Shown: piece by piece, positions 1 through 12,992 of the stretch | Position numbering within the stretch: position 1 is the first letter of the stretch | Layout: each line of letters begins with the position of its first letter | Origin: Tiliqua scincoides | Taxonomy: Eukaryota; Chordata; Lepidosauria; Squamata; Scincidae | Assembly (NCBI RefSeq): GCF_035046505.1 | Contig: NC_089823.1 | Coordinates: forward strand, 1,604,767-1,668,766 | Direction: 5' to 3' | DNA: 64,000 nucleotides | Notes under the pieces: model-generated | What the model was told of the DNA's origin: nothing | The model's input: the letters and a program-made list of their open reading frames with translations, nothing else | Databases searched by the model: none | Translations under genes and position numbers: made by a program

Positions 1-1330
1 CCAACCACACGGACAGTTGCATTCTGCACTAATTGCAGTTTCTGAACCATCTTCAAAGGCAACCCCATGTAGAGCACATTGCAGTGATCTAATCAAGATG
101 TCCCCAGGTTAGACCCTAGGGCCTGGGTCACCGTGGCCAGGTATGGTCGCAGCTGGCAAATCAGCCGAAGCTGAGCAAAGACTCCCCTAGGCACAGCTGC
201 CTCCTCGGGCTCAGGAGGAAAGGAAAGAAAGAGCTGGGTGTCTTCAGCATACTGATGGCACCCCACCCCAAACCTCCGGGTGACCTCTCCCAGCAGTGTC
301 TTGTAAACAGCATGGGGGATAGAATGGAACCTTGTGGCACCCCACACCTAAGAGGCCAGGATGCCGAACAAGCACCCCCCAGCACCACCACCTGGGATCT
401 GTCAGCCCGTAAGGAGTGGAGCCACTGCAAAATGGTGCCGCCAATTCCCAACTCAGCCAACCGACCCAGAAGGACATCATGGTCAACGGTGTCGAAAGTT
501 GCTGAGAAGTCTAGTAGGACTAATAGGGACGCACTCCCCCTGGCCATTCCCCAGCGCAGGTCATCCCCCAAGGCAACGAAGGCGGTCTCCATCCTGAACT
601 CTGGCCTGAAGCCAGACTGGAATGAATCCAGATAATCAGCTTCCTCCAGGACCCTCTGAAGCTGCTCATCCACCTTGTCCAGGAATGAAATATTTGAGAC
701 TGGAATTAACGTTCAGATCAGTGGGACTCGGGGAGCTTTTCTTCAGGTGAACCACCGCCTGCTTCAAGGCTGGAGGCAACACAGAAGGAGGGTCCTCAGA
801 GATGAATTCACCATCCTCCCTGTCCACTCGGCCAGCCCTCCCAGGGCAGATCTATGCTGGATAAGAGTCGAGCAGGCAAGAGGGTCTCACACTCCAGAGA
901 ATCTTGTCCAAATCCCAGGTTTTACAAGCTGAAAAGAATTCCAGGTGCCCAGGGATATCGCTAGACACTAATGTGGTGTCCAAGGTATGCTGGATCTGAT
1001 CGACCTTCTCCATGAAATGCTGTGCACAGGCATCACAGCAAGCCTCCGTGTGCTCCACCCCATCAGTGGGGAGTGGGGCAGATGGAGAAGGCCACGGACC
1101 ACACGAAACAGCTCAGCTGGACGATTCTCTGCGGACGCGATGGTGGCAGAGAAGTATGCTCTCTTCACTGCCACCACAGCCACAGCCTGTGTGAGGTCAG
1201 ATTCGGCACAAGTCTTTTGCCACTGTTGCTCTAGATATTTGCTGCCCAGAAAACCAAGGAGACACTCTTACTCTGCAGCTGGGCCGAGTCTGCTCAGGAG
1301 TGCTCTAAACAGATTGGGCTCTCAATGGAA
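1..1330 (-). mobile_element. L2-type LINE relic, reverse transcriptase part
   Basis: On the minus strand, 673 to about 300 encodes a reverse transcriptase core with the blocks FQSGFRPEFRMETAFVAL, LLDFSATFDTVDHDVLL and GVPQGSILSPMLF. The wording LLD-S-AFDTVDH is typical of the L2 clade and differs from the CR1 wording (YLDFQKAFDTVPH) elsewhere in this window. Fragments up to about 1330 read like the endonuclease-RT linker in other frames. The reading is broken into several frames, so this is an old copy. It runs off the left edge of the window, so its 3' end is not seen. Confidence 0.75.
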
Positions 1331-2999
1331 TCTGGATCCAGAGAAGATGGAGAAGAGACTGATGGGCAATTGAGCTGGAAACTGGAACCTTCCCTCTGCT
1401 GGATGGGCCTGTATTCCAGCTATCGGTTCTCTGCCTTGGGGGAAGGCTCTGCAGGCCTTGCTGTATCCCCTGGTGGCAGCCACGGTAGGAAGTGCCTTTT
1501 GGCAGCTATGCAAAAAATGAGGACCTGACCACAGCTGTGACACCAGTTCTGGGACCCTGGTCTAGGGTATGTGCTGTCTGAGACTGCCTGGTTTGCCACC
1601 ACACCATTCCTTCATCATTGGGTCTGGATGCAGGTTTCAGCCACTTAAGTGAGTTCTCTTAACACCACTGTTAACACCACTTAAATTACTACTGCAACAG
1701 CAAGTGGTGGGTAATAAAAACACTGGCAATAAAACTGCCCACTCCAGGCTGGGAATGCCTGATTTGAACCAGGAACAGCACCTACAGCAAAACTGCAGTG
1801 TCTTCTGGATTCCACCCGATTGTCCTCTTTTTCTTTCCCAGAAACCAGTTCTGCAAAATTCCCAGAGGTGGAGGTTCGGATGGTGAGATCAGAGGAGACT
1901 GGGAGATCCAAAAGTGTTGGCAGTGAGAAGGAACCCCCAGAGAAGGAGGGGCGTTTGCACGTTAGCATAGAAAAGGCTCAGGCTTGCCGCTGTCAAGATA
2001 AAAAAGGGATTTTTTTAAAGAAAACCAAGGCAAATATCTGAATATTGAGGAAATCAGATTAGCAACAAGTCTCTCACCTGAGCGGAAATTGCACCTTCGG
2101 GTCTTGCACCTTTTCTCTGCAAATGGAAAACAGATGTGGTTACGAGCAGCAGGCCATTCATGTTGCCCTCCTTCCCTCTGTGAAGACCAGAAGGTGGGAC
2201 ATTCACACAGGCAGGACACAGTTGCACAAGAAGGGAAAACAAATGGCCAGGGAATCCCAGGGCAGTCTGAGAGGAGGGGTAGGCAGCTCAGAAGAGATCC
2301 GTCTTTGTGGCTGGCCCAGCTGAACCACAACAGAGGGGATAAATCAGGTTCATCGGAACACCATCTGGTCAGTGTCCAGTGAGCCTTACAGTGTTACTTG
2401 GGAAGCGAACTTTGATCCCTACCTGGGGCAGAGCAACCCAGAACATCACCTGATGCCATCTCAGGTCCACCACCACAAAAAGTCCCCCAACCATGCACCG
2501 TTCTCCTTGCACACTGCAGTGAAACCGGAGAGCGCAGGGTTTCCGGTTTTATTTACAGGGATGGTGCACTTCTAGGTTTCACAGCCAAGTGCAGGGAGAA
2601 TGGAGGTGTGTGGTCTGCTTCTTGCTCAAGCAAGCAGACAACTGCAACTTGCATTGGCAGCAAGTTGGAGGGAGGCAGAGGCTGCACACTGGGGGTGAGA
2701 GGCACCCCAAATCTGCACCCCCTCAGATCACTTGCAGTCCACACCTGTGGTTGGATGGGTAGGCCAGCAGTGACCAGGCCTCTGAGGAGCGATTCAACTT
2801 TTCCATAACGTTGCTGGGACTACTGAGCACTCCTCACTTGTGGCACATCCTAGGGTCTGGATTGCACAGGGCAATCTGTGGGGCTGCCTGTGCCTCAGCA
2901 GGGCCTGGAGTAGAGAAGCCCCTTCCAGCCCTGACATTAGGAGGACTCATCATCCAATGACTCCCTGGCCACGTAAGTCTCCTGTCTTTAGGGCATTAC
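1331..2999. other. non-coding stretch downstream of the ART exon
   Basis: I see no exon or clear repeat here. The 3' terminal exon or exons of the ART gene (minus strand, with the tail or GPI signal) should lie somewhere below 3000, but I could not pick one out with confidence. Confidence 0.4.
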
Positions 3000-3741
3000 C
3001 TTTCACCCACACACAGTTGTGGACACTGTCATCTTCGAGGGAGAGAAGCTGGATGAAGGTTGTGTCTGGAGCCTTGGTGAAATTGGTCACCTTGAACTTT
3101 TCAAAGGGAGGGATCAGAATCTCGTTCTCATCTGGGAAGAAGGAGAAGTTCTTGATGCTGACCCCGTGACAGGTGTCAATGGTGAAGAAGGTGTCCCTGC
3201 CAAACTGCAGGGCGCTCTCGTTCTTCAGCGACGAAGATGCAAAATGCCCAAAGCGGATGGGTTTGAGGCGTTCCCCACTGAAGCGGATGCCTCGGACCCC
3301 GCGGTACACCTTCTGGCACCTGGGTTTGGCGGCAGCTCCCAGGACGTGCAGGGCCCTGGTCAGCAGGAAGTGGAAGGTCTTGAAGTTGAACCGGTTGAAG
3401 TAGAAGTCCCTGGTGCGCCCGGCTTCTCTGACGGCTGTGTTGAAGTCTCTGTGGAAGCTCCCTTGGACAGTGTAGGCCATGACTGCGATGGCGTGCTCTG
3501 GCCGGAGGCCCGGGGGCACCACCATAGCGTCCCTCCTCTCGCTCCACAGGGTGGTTGCTCTTTCCCAGGCATCAGCGTAGACCCTGTTGGAGACAAACTC
3601 TGTGTGGTTGAGTTCCTCCAGCTCGGCCTCCATCACCTCAGCACAGCCCTTGTACTGGTCGTCAAAAGAGGTCAGGGCCATGTCAAGTGCCACCTCTTTG
3701 ATGGGAAAGAGGTCTCTCTTTTGAATGGGGAAACAGGAGAC
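3000..3741 (-). CDS. ecto-ADP-ribosyltransferase, ART1/ART5 type, main catalytic exon
   Basis: This single 742-nt exon encodes about 247 residues covering nearly the whole catalytic domain of a mono-ADP-ribosyltransferase, which moves ADP-ribose from NAD+ to arginine on extracellular or secretory-pathway proteins. The R-S-ExE signature of arginine-specific enzymes is present: R in KVYRGVRG, S in FGHFASSSL, and ExE in PDENEILIPP. Five cysteines (SCFPI, KGCAE, RCQK, DTCHG, HNCVW) fit the disulphides of the family. The acceptor is TTTCTCCCTCAG before 3741 and the donor AAAG/GTAATG after 3000; it starts in phase 0 and ends in phase 1. The signal-peptide exon and the tail exon were not found. In mammals ART5 and ART1 lie beside TRPC2, which supports ART5 or ART1; I cannot decide between them. 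Confidence 0.9.
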
Positions 3742-5073
3742 CTGAGGGAGAAAGGAGAACATGAGGAAACTAGGCTAGAGTGTTGCTTTGACCACACATC
3801 CAAGAATGAACCTTTCAGTCAGGAAAGGGTATCTGCTGCAGCTGGGGTCTTTCTCTTCCTGGCCCCCTTGGTGGAGTGTCTGTATGAACAGATCTAAGGC
3901 GCTGGCTGCTTTCCTCCTGGGCTTCCTGCACCATCCCTGCAGGGGTATATTCCAATGACCACCACCTCTTTTCTCTGCCCAGAGGAGATATGAGCTCCAG
4001 AGTAACTTCCAGGCTTGGGGGATGAACCCCTTCTGTCTCCCTCCCCAACTGCTCTGTTGGCAGCAAGCTGGTCCTGGCTTAAGCAACCCAATTCAGGGCA
4101 GGTGCTGAGTTTATCTCCATTCAGACAGTCACAGAACTCACAGTAATGTTTTAAGAAATTTACTAAGAGAATTGAGAGAGAGAGCGAGAGCGCATAAGGC
4201 CCTCAGAGAAGAGTGGGTAAAAGACATATTTAAGTCACAATAAGACAAATTAAAAAGCACAATAAAATTTAATAAAAGTAAAATAAAATAAAAATAGAGC
4301 ACAATAAGACAATTTAGAAACAATTGTTCTAGGACTAATGGCCTGCCCTTCTGAGGGCCCTGTGCTGCCGGAATCAGCATTTTGGCAGCACCAGGTCCTT
4401 CACAGCTGTCACAAAGCACGACACAGCATTCAGTGTGGCCAGACCACTGCTGAGAAGTGGCCATAGCCATGTGCCAGTGGCCTGGAAAGGAGCCCCATCA
4501 CCAGTAAGTCAGCATGAGGGGTAGGCGGAATGAGGTGGGGAGGAGAGCAGATTGCGGCTGGGAAGGGGTTGGTATCCTGTCCCCCTTCCTGGCCTCAAAC
4601 CGCCTTTCTGTGTGATCTTGGAGTTCCACCAGTTATAGCTGGCACGGGTCACCCAGCAGAGCAAGAAGGGCTTACCCCCAGGCAAGGGAACAAATGTTCC
4701 CTTACCCGGGGAAACCTTCAGAACTGCCCCCCTGCAGGATGCAGTGTGCACTCCGGAGGCCCAGCTCCATGGGCAGAGGGTGGGGTTTCAAGAGGATTGG
4801 GCTGCTAGTCTGCTTAACTGGAATTATTTGGCAAAGTGTTACAGCATCTCATCCCAGCGATGGGAGAGAATTCATGGGGAGCTCTGACGGTAGCATCGCC
4901 TCATGAACAAAGCGGTGACAAGGTACACGTCAGGGCTAGCACTCCTCCTTTAGATGTCTTTGAAAGAAGATGGGACGATTTGTGGAGGAAGCGTCCATTG
5001 TGTTGCAAGGTCAAAAGCAAAGTCCAAAAGCAAACTCAGTAGGCAAGAGTGGTGACAGTCTGCAAGCTATCAC
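3742..5073. other. intergenic or intronic DNA with a MITE-like piece
   Basis: There is no recognised exon. Around 4640-4750 the motif GGGAACAAATGTTCCCTTAC and the following text resemble the inside of the small inverted-repeat element at 61238-61438. 4250-4310 is rich in AATAAAA runs. The signal-peptide exon of the ART gene could lie here or further right. Confidence 0.35.
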
Positions 5074-6929
5074 CGCCAGAGAAGCGGTTGGCCCTCTGGA
5101 TGGTGAGGGAGGGAAAGGGGAGATAAAAGGAGACTTAGAGATGGCAGAGAAATTAAATGAGTTCTTTGCATCTGTCTTCACGGCAGAAGACCTCGGGCAG
5201 ATACCGCTGCCCGAACGGCCCCTCCTGACCGAGGAGTTAAGTCAGATAGAGGTTAAAAGAGAAGATGTTTCAGACCTCATTGATAAATTAAAGATCAATA
5301 AGTCACTGGGCCCTGATGGCATACACCCAAGAGTTATTAAGGAATTGAAGAATGAAGTTGCAGATCTCTTGACTAAGGTATGCAACTTGTCCCTCAAAAC
5401 AGCCACGGTGCCAGAAGATTGGAGGATAGCAAATGTCACGCCTATTTTTAAAAAGGGAAAGAGGGGGGACCCGGGAAACTATAGGCCGGTCAGCCTAACA
5501 TCCATACCGGGTAAGATGGTGGAATGCCTCATCAAAGATAGGATCTCAAAACACATAGACGAACAGGCCTTGCTGAGGGAGAGTCAGCATGGCTTCTGTA
5601 AGGGTAAGTCTTGCCTCACAAACCTTATAGAATTCTTTGAAAAGGTCAACAGGCATGTGGATGCGGGAGAACCCGTGGACATTATATATCTGGACTTTCA
5701 GAAGGCGTTTGACATGGTCCCTCACCAAAGGCTACTGAAAAAACTCCACAGTCAGGGAATTAGAGGACAGGTCCTCTCGTGGATTGAGAACTGGTTGGAG
5801 GCCAGAAAGCAGAGAGTGGGTGTCAATGGCCAATTTTCACAATGGAGAGAGGTGAAAAGCGGTGTGCCCCAAGGATCTGTCCTGGGACCGGTGCTTTTCA
5901 ACCTCTTCATAAATGACCTGGAGACAGGGTTGAGCAGTGAAGTGGCTAAGTTTGCAGACGACACCAAACTTTTCCGAGTGGTAAAGACCAGAAGTGATTG
6001 TGAGGAGCTCCAGAAGAATCTCTCCAGACTGGCAGAATGGGCAGCAAAATGGCAGATGCGCTTCAATGTCAGTAAGTGTAAAGTCATGCACATTGGGGCA
6101 AAAAATCAAAACTTTAGATATAGGCTGATGGGTTCTGAGCTGTCTGTGACAGATCAGGAGAGAGATCTTGGGGTGGTGGTGGACAGGTCGATGAAAGTGT
6201 CGACCCAATGTGCGGCGGCAGTGAAGAAGGCCAATTCTATGCTTGGGATAATTAGGAAGGGTATTGAGAACAAAACACCTGGAGTATTGTGTACAGTTCT
6301 GGCTGCCGCATCTCAAAAAAGACATAGTGGAAATGGAAAAGGTGCAAAAGAGAGTGACTAAGATGATTACGGGGCTGGGGCACCTTCCTTATGAGGAAAG
6401 GCTACGGCGTTTGGGCCTCTTCAGCCTAGAAAAGAGACGCTTGAGGGGGGACATGATTGAGACATACAAAATTATGCAGGGGATGGACAGAGTGGATAGG
6501 GAGATGCTCTTTACACTCTCACATAATACCAGAACCAGGGGACATCCACTAAAATTGAGTGTTGGGCGGGTTAGGACAGACAAAAGAAAATATTTCTTTA
6601 CTCAGCGCGTAGTCGGTCTGTGGAACTCCTTGCCACAGGATGTGGTGCTGGCGTCTAGCCTAGACACCTTTAAAAGGGGATTGGACGAGTTTCTGGAGGA
6701 AAAATTCATTATGGGGTACAAGCCATGATGTGTATGCGCAACCTCCTGATTTTAGGAATGGGTTAAGTCAGAATGCCAGATGTAGGGGAGGGCACCAGGA
6801 TGAGGTCTCTTGTTATCTGGTGTGCTCCCTGGGGCATTTGGTGGGCCGCTGTGAGATACAGGAAGCTGGACTAGATGGGCCTATGGCCTGATCCAGTGGG
6901 GCTGTTCTTATGTTCTTATGTTCTTAAGC
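5074..6929 (+). mobile_element. CR1 LINE, 5'-truncated
   Basis: This copy begins inside ORF2, just after the endonuclease-RT linker, and runs to the CR1 3' terminus. The RT reads openly from about 5074 to 6361 with NYRPVSLTSIPGK, YLDFQKAFDMVPHQRLL, GVPQGSVLGPVLFNLFINDL and KFADDTKLF. Compared with the intact copy at 24316-28700 it lacks roughly 50 nt near 6272, which moves the C-terminal part (6264-6728) into another frame. It ends in ATGTTCTT repeats, the usual CR1 tail. The few differences from the other copies suggest a recent insertion. Confidence 0.92.
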
Positions 6930-8790
6930 TTTATTTCGTTCCCAGCAACGGGCTTCTCAGGGACTCCTTGTCCAAAGCGAAGAGAGCAATTTTCCAGTCT
7001 GAGCCTCTCACTTATATTCTATTCTGGCTCCTTTGTTTGAGGAGTCTTACACTTCTCATTGGCTGGTGTGTGACATCAGAGATGGGGCTTTCTCAGGATT
7101 AGCTAGAGATAACTTTACAAGCATTTGATTGGTTGGTTTCAAGTTACAGGTTCCAAATATGGCAAAAATGTACATTGAGACATATATAACTTAAAGATTT
7201 CAACAACCACTAGGTGGCACTGTTTACTCAATTATATTCAGAACTGACTTTTTGGTATGCTCTTGTGTTTATCTTTTGGCCTTTTTCCACTTAGTTGGCC
7301 AAGACGAGCCCCCTGCTTATCTATCTAACATTCTTTGTACCAGACACTATGGGTCTCTGTGCCAACATTGTTTAAACCAAGTCCTCTCTATTCCATGTTG
7401 TGATTCTCTATATGTGACCTGTTACTGTGATGCATAGTAATGTATAGTGGTGTAATTATATTTAATACAAGACAAACTAAACTCTTATTGTACAAAAGGA
7501 TTTTAAGAGACCTTTCTCATTCATTTTAACTAAATCTTTTAGCTTTTAGCTTTTAGCTCAGACAGAGGCTTTCATTATGTTTTGCTGATCAGGGGACTTT
7601 CCCATAGATGTTTCTGTTATCTTCTGTCTAGCTGTTGTTTACAGGTGTCTGTATCTCTGTTGTTAGAAATTCTATTTCTGTTTGCCAACAGATAAAAAAT
7701 TGCACATGCTAAGACTTCCCCATTAAATGTTTAAAACCTGTGTATAACTTTTCAATTTTCCTACTTCTTGGTGCCAGCAGATAACATTGCTCTCTCCTTT
7801 TGCCCGCATATTGTTGCAAGAGTCTATTTTGAGAAGTATTTTGAGAAGCTTTCCCGTGTGCTGCTGCTAAAAAGTCTCTGGGATGTTTACTCCCTTGCTC
7901 ACATTAAAAGTATCAAACAGGACGTTGAGTCTACAGAAATACAGGGTTAGGAATGCTTTTGCCCAAGACAAGAGTCTTATCTTTGAGGAGTAACTTTATA
8001 CCACATTCCAGAGTCTGCGTGCTTTCTGTGAGACAGACCTTTTTGATTTTTGGCTGGGAATAGCTTTTCTGCTAAGGCTGCATTCTGAATCACATTTGTG
8101 CCTTTTTAATTTAATGGCTTCTACTATTCTGTGTATTTATGCTTTAATCAAACTATTTTAACAGCTAAAATTCACTTCTGATGCCACTATGCCCTTATAC
8201 ATGTGTTAATTACATTTTAAGCAATAACTATTAAGCATTAAAGAATATTTGGCACTTCTGTGATGCTCTGGTGTAAATAACTCTCTCAGTATTCATAACA
8301 CTGTTCTTCTGAAAATATAATGTTTTAAAACTGTTTTTTCTGGTTTAAGGAAGCTTAAATGTTTTAAAAATCCAAAAATCCCTCTTTTCCAAGGGTATTC
8401 ATCTGTTCAGTTTAGTTTTCACATAGAAGCAAACAGGCAGTGAGCTAAAAAGGGAATTCCCCCCTAAATTCAAGCATTGTTCTGAGTTATCTCTTTGCCA
8501 GGCAATTTGCCAATTTTAGCAAACCTGTCTCCTGCAAAAGCTGTCTGCCTGAAGCTTTAGACTTCTTCAAACACAGTGATTTTAAGTCCTAAGCATGTGT
8601 ACATTTTTCCCTATTTCTTAAACATATAAACTAATAATTTGTTTAATTGCCTTAAGCTAATAATTTGTTTGTGAACATGCTAAGCACTATTAAGCTTGTA
8701 AACATTTGGTTTGTTAGCATAAGTGGCTTTCATGGCCTTGCCTCACATTGCAGGTAACAAACCATGATGGGTGAGTGCCAGCAATCTTCC
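6930..8790. other. AT-rich stretch without recognised features
   Basis: About 1.9 kb of AT-rich DNA follows the CR1 tail. Only short chance ORFs are seen, with no family signature and no convincing splice borders. It may be old repeat DNA; I could not name a family. Confidence 0.4.
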
Positions 8791-8794
8791 ACCA

Positions 8795-8972
8795 GTGTGC
8801 TACGGTACATCGGTGTGCCACAAATGATCCGAGGGTGTTGTGGGAGTTTGGGGGGTGGCAATTTGTTAGTAGGCCACCTGGGGATGTGAACCCACCACCA
8901 GCAGTGCGTGTGCCTTGTCAGTTTTAGCACCTTGTCAGTGTGCCATGAGATGAAAAAGGCTGAGAATGGCTG
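8795..8972. mobile_element. possible hAT-like MITE relic
   Basis: The left part reads CAGTGTGCTACGGTACATC and the right part GTGTGCCATGAGATGAAAAA followed by GGCTGAGAATGG. This resembles the ends of non-autonomous hAT elements common in amniotes. I did not find a clean 8-bp target duplication. Confidence 0.35.
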
Positions 8973-9130
8973 CTCTGTGCTGCCTCCGGGTTTGAGAGGT
9001 TGCCTGTTTCTGAATGCAGATGCAAGGAGTGGCACCAGGTATCTTGTTGTCGTGCTCCCTGAGGCATCCAGTGGCCTGGATTGGTCCTTGGCCTGATCCA
9101 GCAGGGTTCTTCTAGTGTTCTTATGGGTTT
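8973..9130 (+). mobile_element. CR1 3'-end fragment, older subfamily
   Basis: The text TGGCCTGATCCAGCAGGG followed by a GTTCTTATG tail matches the CR1 3' terminus, with more differences than the other copies. No coding part remains. Confidence 0.7.
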
Positions 9131-11977
9131 TGCATCCAAATGTGCAGCTATTCTGTGGAATATGCTCATTTTGTTGTGAGTTTCGGCATGTTTGTTCTGC
9201 ACCTAAGACACCACAATCTGGAGCAGCTCCAACATGGTTCCTACTAAGCTGCGCAGTCACACGGACACACATTTAGAACTGGAGACTTGCACAGCCTCCT
9301 TCATGGCACTCCAGAGCTGTCCCCCCCTCCCCAATGCAGTCCTGTTAGGCTCCATACAGTCCCTTTCAGTTTTGCAGGGAACACAGGTCAGAATTCAAAT
9401 TCCTTCCGCAGAAGTCAGGCTTGAGCTTGTGGCAATGAGAGAGTCTGGCAGGGCCTTGCTCTGAGCGCTTGTTTCCTGTCCAAGCGGTTCAGTGACACTG
9501 TCCCTTGCCTGAAACCTTGAAGGATCTGAACTTTTGGTCACATGCCTCCCTGCCCTCTTTTTCCCCAGTCAGGTGGATGGAAGCCTGCCTTCCAGTTCCC
9601 TGCCCCTGGCACCCCCTTCATACCTGGAGGTCTCCTGGAAATATTCCCACCAGATACAGCAACAGGACCATTTGGAGAAGTGGCTTCTTCATCATCCACC
9701 CCTTTAAAAAGAACAACAACAAAGAAACCTGGATTTACGTATTTCTGCCCCCTTTCTTTCACTTTCACTTCAGAATCCTCCTGTCATGGAAAACAGTTCT
9801 GGGGGGCTTAGAGTGGTGGTTCCAGCTGAAGAAAAGCCCTGATCTGAACCAAAATAAAACAAAAGCAGAAAGCTAACACCGGGCTCCCAGAAAACCAAAC
9901 TAGGTTATTAAACTTCATTGTTATTAATGTGGTCACGAGGGCCACAAAATCTGGAAATTCCCAGTTCAAATCTCTTCTCTGTGGCAAACTCACTAGGTTA
10001 GGTAAACCACCTTCCCTCAGCCTCCCATCTGCAATAAGGGGGTCTTTTTACTGAAAGAGAGAGCTTTGCTGGACCTAAAGCAATCTGGACATCAATCTGA
10101 AACACTGATGTGCCTATTTAAGGTGCCAACCCCAATAGCTAGGGGAGGCAGGGAAGCAGAATGCAGAATACTTGCAGCTATATATATATGTTTGCCTGGA
10201 TGATATAAAATAATATATTTATATATAACAAACATGCATATATACATAGGCACATCAGCTGTTCAGACTGCTTTAGGTTCAGCAAAGCTCTCTCTTGCAG
10301 TAAAAAGACCATTAGAAGAATTTCTTATCTCTAATTAGGGTTATCTCTAATAAGGCACACATATAAGAACAGTATATGAATGTCAAAACTGCCCAGGCAG
10401 GGCAGTACCCGTCTGAATTCCCTGTGACTTTATGCTTAGCCTACCAACTTCCAGTTTTAAGGGATGCCAAGCTCCACAGCACCAGCATGGACATGTACTG
10501 TGCTCCTAATGCCGCATTTACCTGGCTCTCTCTCACCATCAAGAATGGCCCAGACTGGCTTCTTGGAGGTTTCCTGGTCCAGCTTGCTCTCTCCAGCTGA
10601 CTCCCTCGTCCCAATGGTTCAGCTGTGGGGACTTTTGACAAGACAGGTGACAGGCAGGCGGTGTTGCTTTTTATAGAAACCCTGGAATCTCCCACCCCAC
10701 TTGCTCCTGTACTATTTATACCCAAGAGCCTATGCAAAAGGCCCTCCACGCATATAGCTTGTAGGAGGGCTGTATTTCGAAATGGGGGCACCAGCTACAT
10801 GGCCAGGCCTTCCTTGTTATTTAAGGATACCATTGCAACTTCCTGGGACAATTTGTTGCAGACCCTAACGCTGTCACTCCAACTGAAAACATGTTTCAGT
10901 GTGAAGCTCCAGGGCTGGAATTCCTGGCACTGGCCCAAGTGCATGCAAGCCACGCACTCCCTTCTGCCAGGTCCCCTTTTGGTGCTTGATTCCACTAGCC
11001 CAATCAATCATTTGGTTGGGTTTCATATCCGTTTGTTCTCCACTTTGTACGGTGACAACCTACTGCTTTGCAAAAACAAACACAAAACACCTACCCCCAA
11101 ACCACAATATATTTGTGGGCTCTGCCCTTAGATGTTCTACCATGAGATTTTTGTCTGACATGTCAAAAGACTGCTTGTTGCTTCTGCTGCTCATGCAGCC
11201 CCTGCCCCAGAAACATTTGTCCTCAGGGTGAGAAGTAGCCACACCTTTGACAACAGAATACACACATGTGATCTCTCAGATTTAATTCATATAGGCCTTC
11301 CCCAAACTGTGGGATGTTTGGGGTTTGATTTCATTCTGTGTATAATCCCATTTCTTTGGAAGAGCGCAAGACCTTAAGACCTTTAAAAACATCAGTTCTC
11401 AAGAGTTTAGATTGGGAAGGAAACGGCATCCTATGTGGCCTCAACATGGCAGGGTGTACACAAGGCCACCAAAGAAGCTGCAGGAAGGGCAGGCTCCCCA
11501 CATCCCTTCTCCATGATTGCTTTGCATGAAACCTCTGGGTGCCAGGAAAGTGCAACTTTTGTGTAATGATTGTACAAATTGACTCAATGATCCACACCAT
11601 TGGAATGGATTTTGGAATGTCCTGGATCATTTCCAGGCTGGCCCATCCCAGGATTTAAGCAGGATGGTGGGAAGGAAGGAGAGCAGCCTGTTTGGCGAGC
11701 CACCATGCACAGGAGAGGCTCTGCACATTGTGTTCTGTGTCTCTGGCTCTGTACCCCAACCCTTATTCCCAGGGACCCCGCTCGGGCTGTTCAGATTTCC
11801 TCATGCTGGGAACCACCGCTTTGGGATGACAGTTGCTGCCTCATCTGACTTGTGAGTGTCTTATGAGGAGTGTGACAGGCCACTGCTGGAAACAGAAGGC
11901 TGGACTGGGGCTTTGGGGTCTGTGCTCAGAAGGCAGTTTTGATATTGTAATTGTTTAGGACCTGCAACTGACTAGCA
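9131..11977. other. non-coding stretch between ART and TRPC2
   Basis: I see no exon supported by family similarity. A TATATATATATG run lies near 10181 and related AT-rich text follows to about 10250. ORFs in this stretch are short and overlap each other on both strands. Confidence 0.4.
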
Positions 11978-12157
11978 TCGTGGTTCCCAATCTTTCCTGC
12001 ACTGTGACCCACCTCGTCCAGTGTGGTGCTGTTGGGGGTGCCAGAAGAGGTCTCCTCCCAATGAGGCCATCACGTTTTCCCCCTCTTCTGGAATGGCCCA
12101 CTGCACATGGGCTTGCAACCCACCAGTAGGTCTCAGCTCACACTTTAGGAAACCCTG
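11978..12157. mobile_element. hAT-type MITE with 8-bp target duplication
   Basis: A 180-bp element begins TCGTGGTTCCCAATCTTTCC and ends CACTTTAGGAAACCCTG, which are imperfect inverted ends of the kind seen in Charlie-like hAT elements. It is flanked on both sides by GACTAGCA (11970-11977 and 12158-12165), the 8-bp target duplication expected for hAT. No transposase is encoded. Confidence 0.7.
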
Positions 12158-12386
12158 GACTAGCACACGTGTGGCCACCTACTTTCAGCATGGAAGGAAA
12201 GGGGAGAGCTCAGCCCAAAACTAGAGCCGCCCCCCCGCTCCCCCAGCGCCACAAGAAATGGCAGAGTCTTCATCACGTCAGCAGCAGTGTCAGGAGGCAT
12301 AAATAGAAATCTGTGCCATCCTGCTCAATATGAAACCAAAAAAAAGCTTTACAATCCCCCACGTTACCAACATAAAATATGTACTC

Positions 12387-12392
12387 TTTATT
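12387..12392 (-). terminator. candidate polyadenylation signal of TRPC2
   Basis: On the minus strand AATAAA lies about 600 nt downstream of the TRPC2 stop codon, a reasonable 3' UTR length. It is the first clear canonical hexamer I noticed in that direction. No transcript evidence is available. Confidence 0.35.
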
Positions 12393-12992
12393 TAGGTTGG
12401 GAAACCTAACACCTTTACATGTATTTGATTATTAAGTTATGCAAAGAAGCAGAAAGCAGAAATCACACAATTTGAGCAGGAAAGTGCAGGACCCAACATG
12501 CAGGCTTGGCATTCCTGGCAGCAAGAAGCCCACTGAGCACTCCAGCATTGTTCTCCAGGGGGGCACCTTAGGGGGGTGCACACATGCAGGCGGCCCCAGG
12601 GAACCTCTCCAGAGCTGGTCAGTAATATCAGCACTCCAACTCCAGCTGCACCTCTCTCCAAGCAAGACCGGAACAGGAAGCAAAGAGGGTTGAAGGTTTG
12701 ATAGGCTGCAGTTAATGCAAACCTGGCCTGGTTGGTTTTTTCTTTATGGAGTAATTCTTGGCCTCTTCTGTAATGGAGAATTTCTCCACCTTCCAGTGCT
12801 GTGCAAGCTGACGGCCTGCACCCTGTCTCCCAAAGGGTGTTTGCTGAAGAAAGGTCACAGTCTTGTCTAGCCCATGGGACAGGCACTATTAGCATGACTT
12901 TGGCCTAGGCCGCTAAGGAAATGCCACCCGGGCTCTATTGCGAATCACCCCTGAGAACGGATGGCATCACTTCTCTTTCGAGGAAAAGCAAC

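Noticed and set aside
161-673. Open frame resembling a host protein
   Set aside because: It contains LLDFSATFDTVDH and GVPQGSILSP, the text of an L2 reverse transcriptase, so it is a transposon relic and not a host gene.
3019-3897. 292-residue open frame on the plus strand
   Set aside because: It is the reverse complement of the ART catalytic exon. The minus strand shows the conserved family signature; this frame has no family sense.
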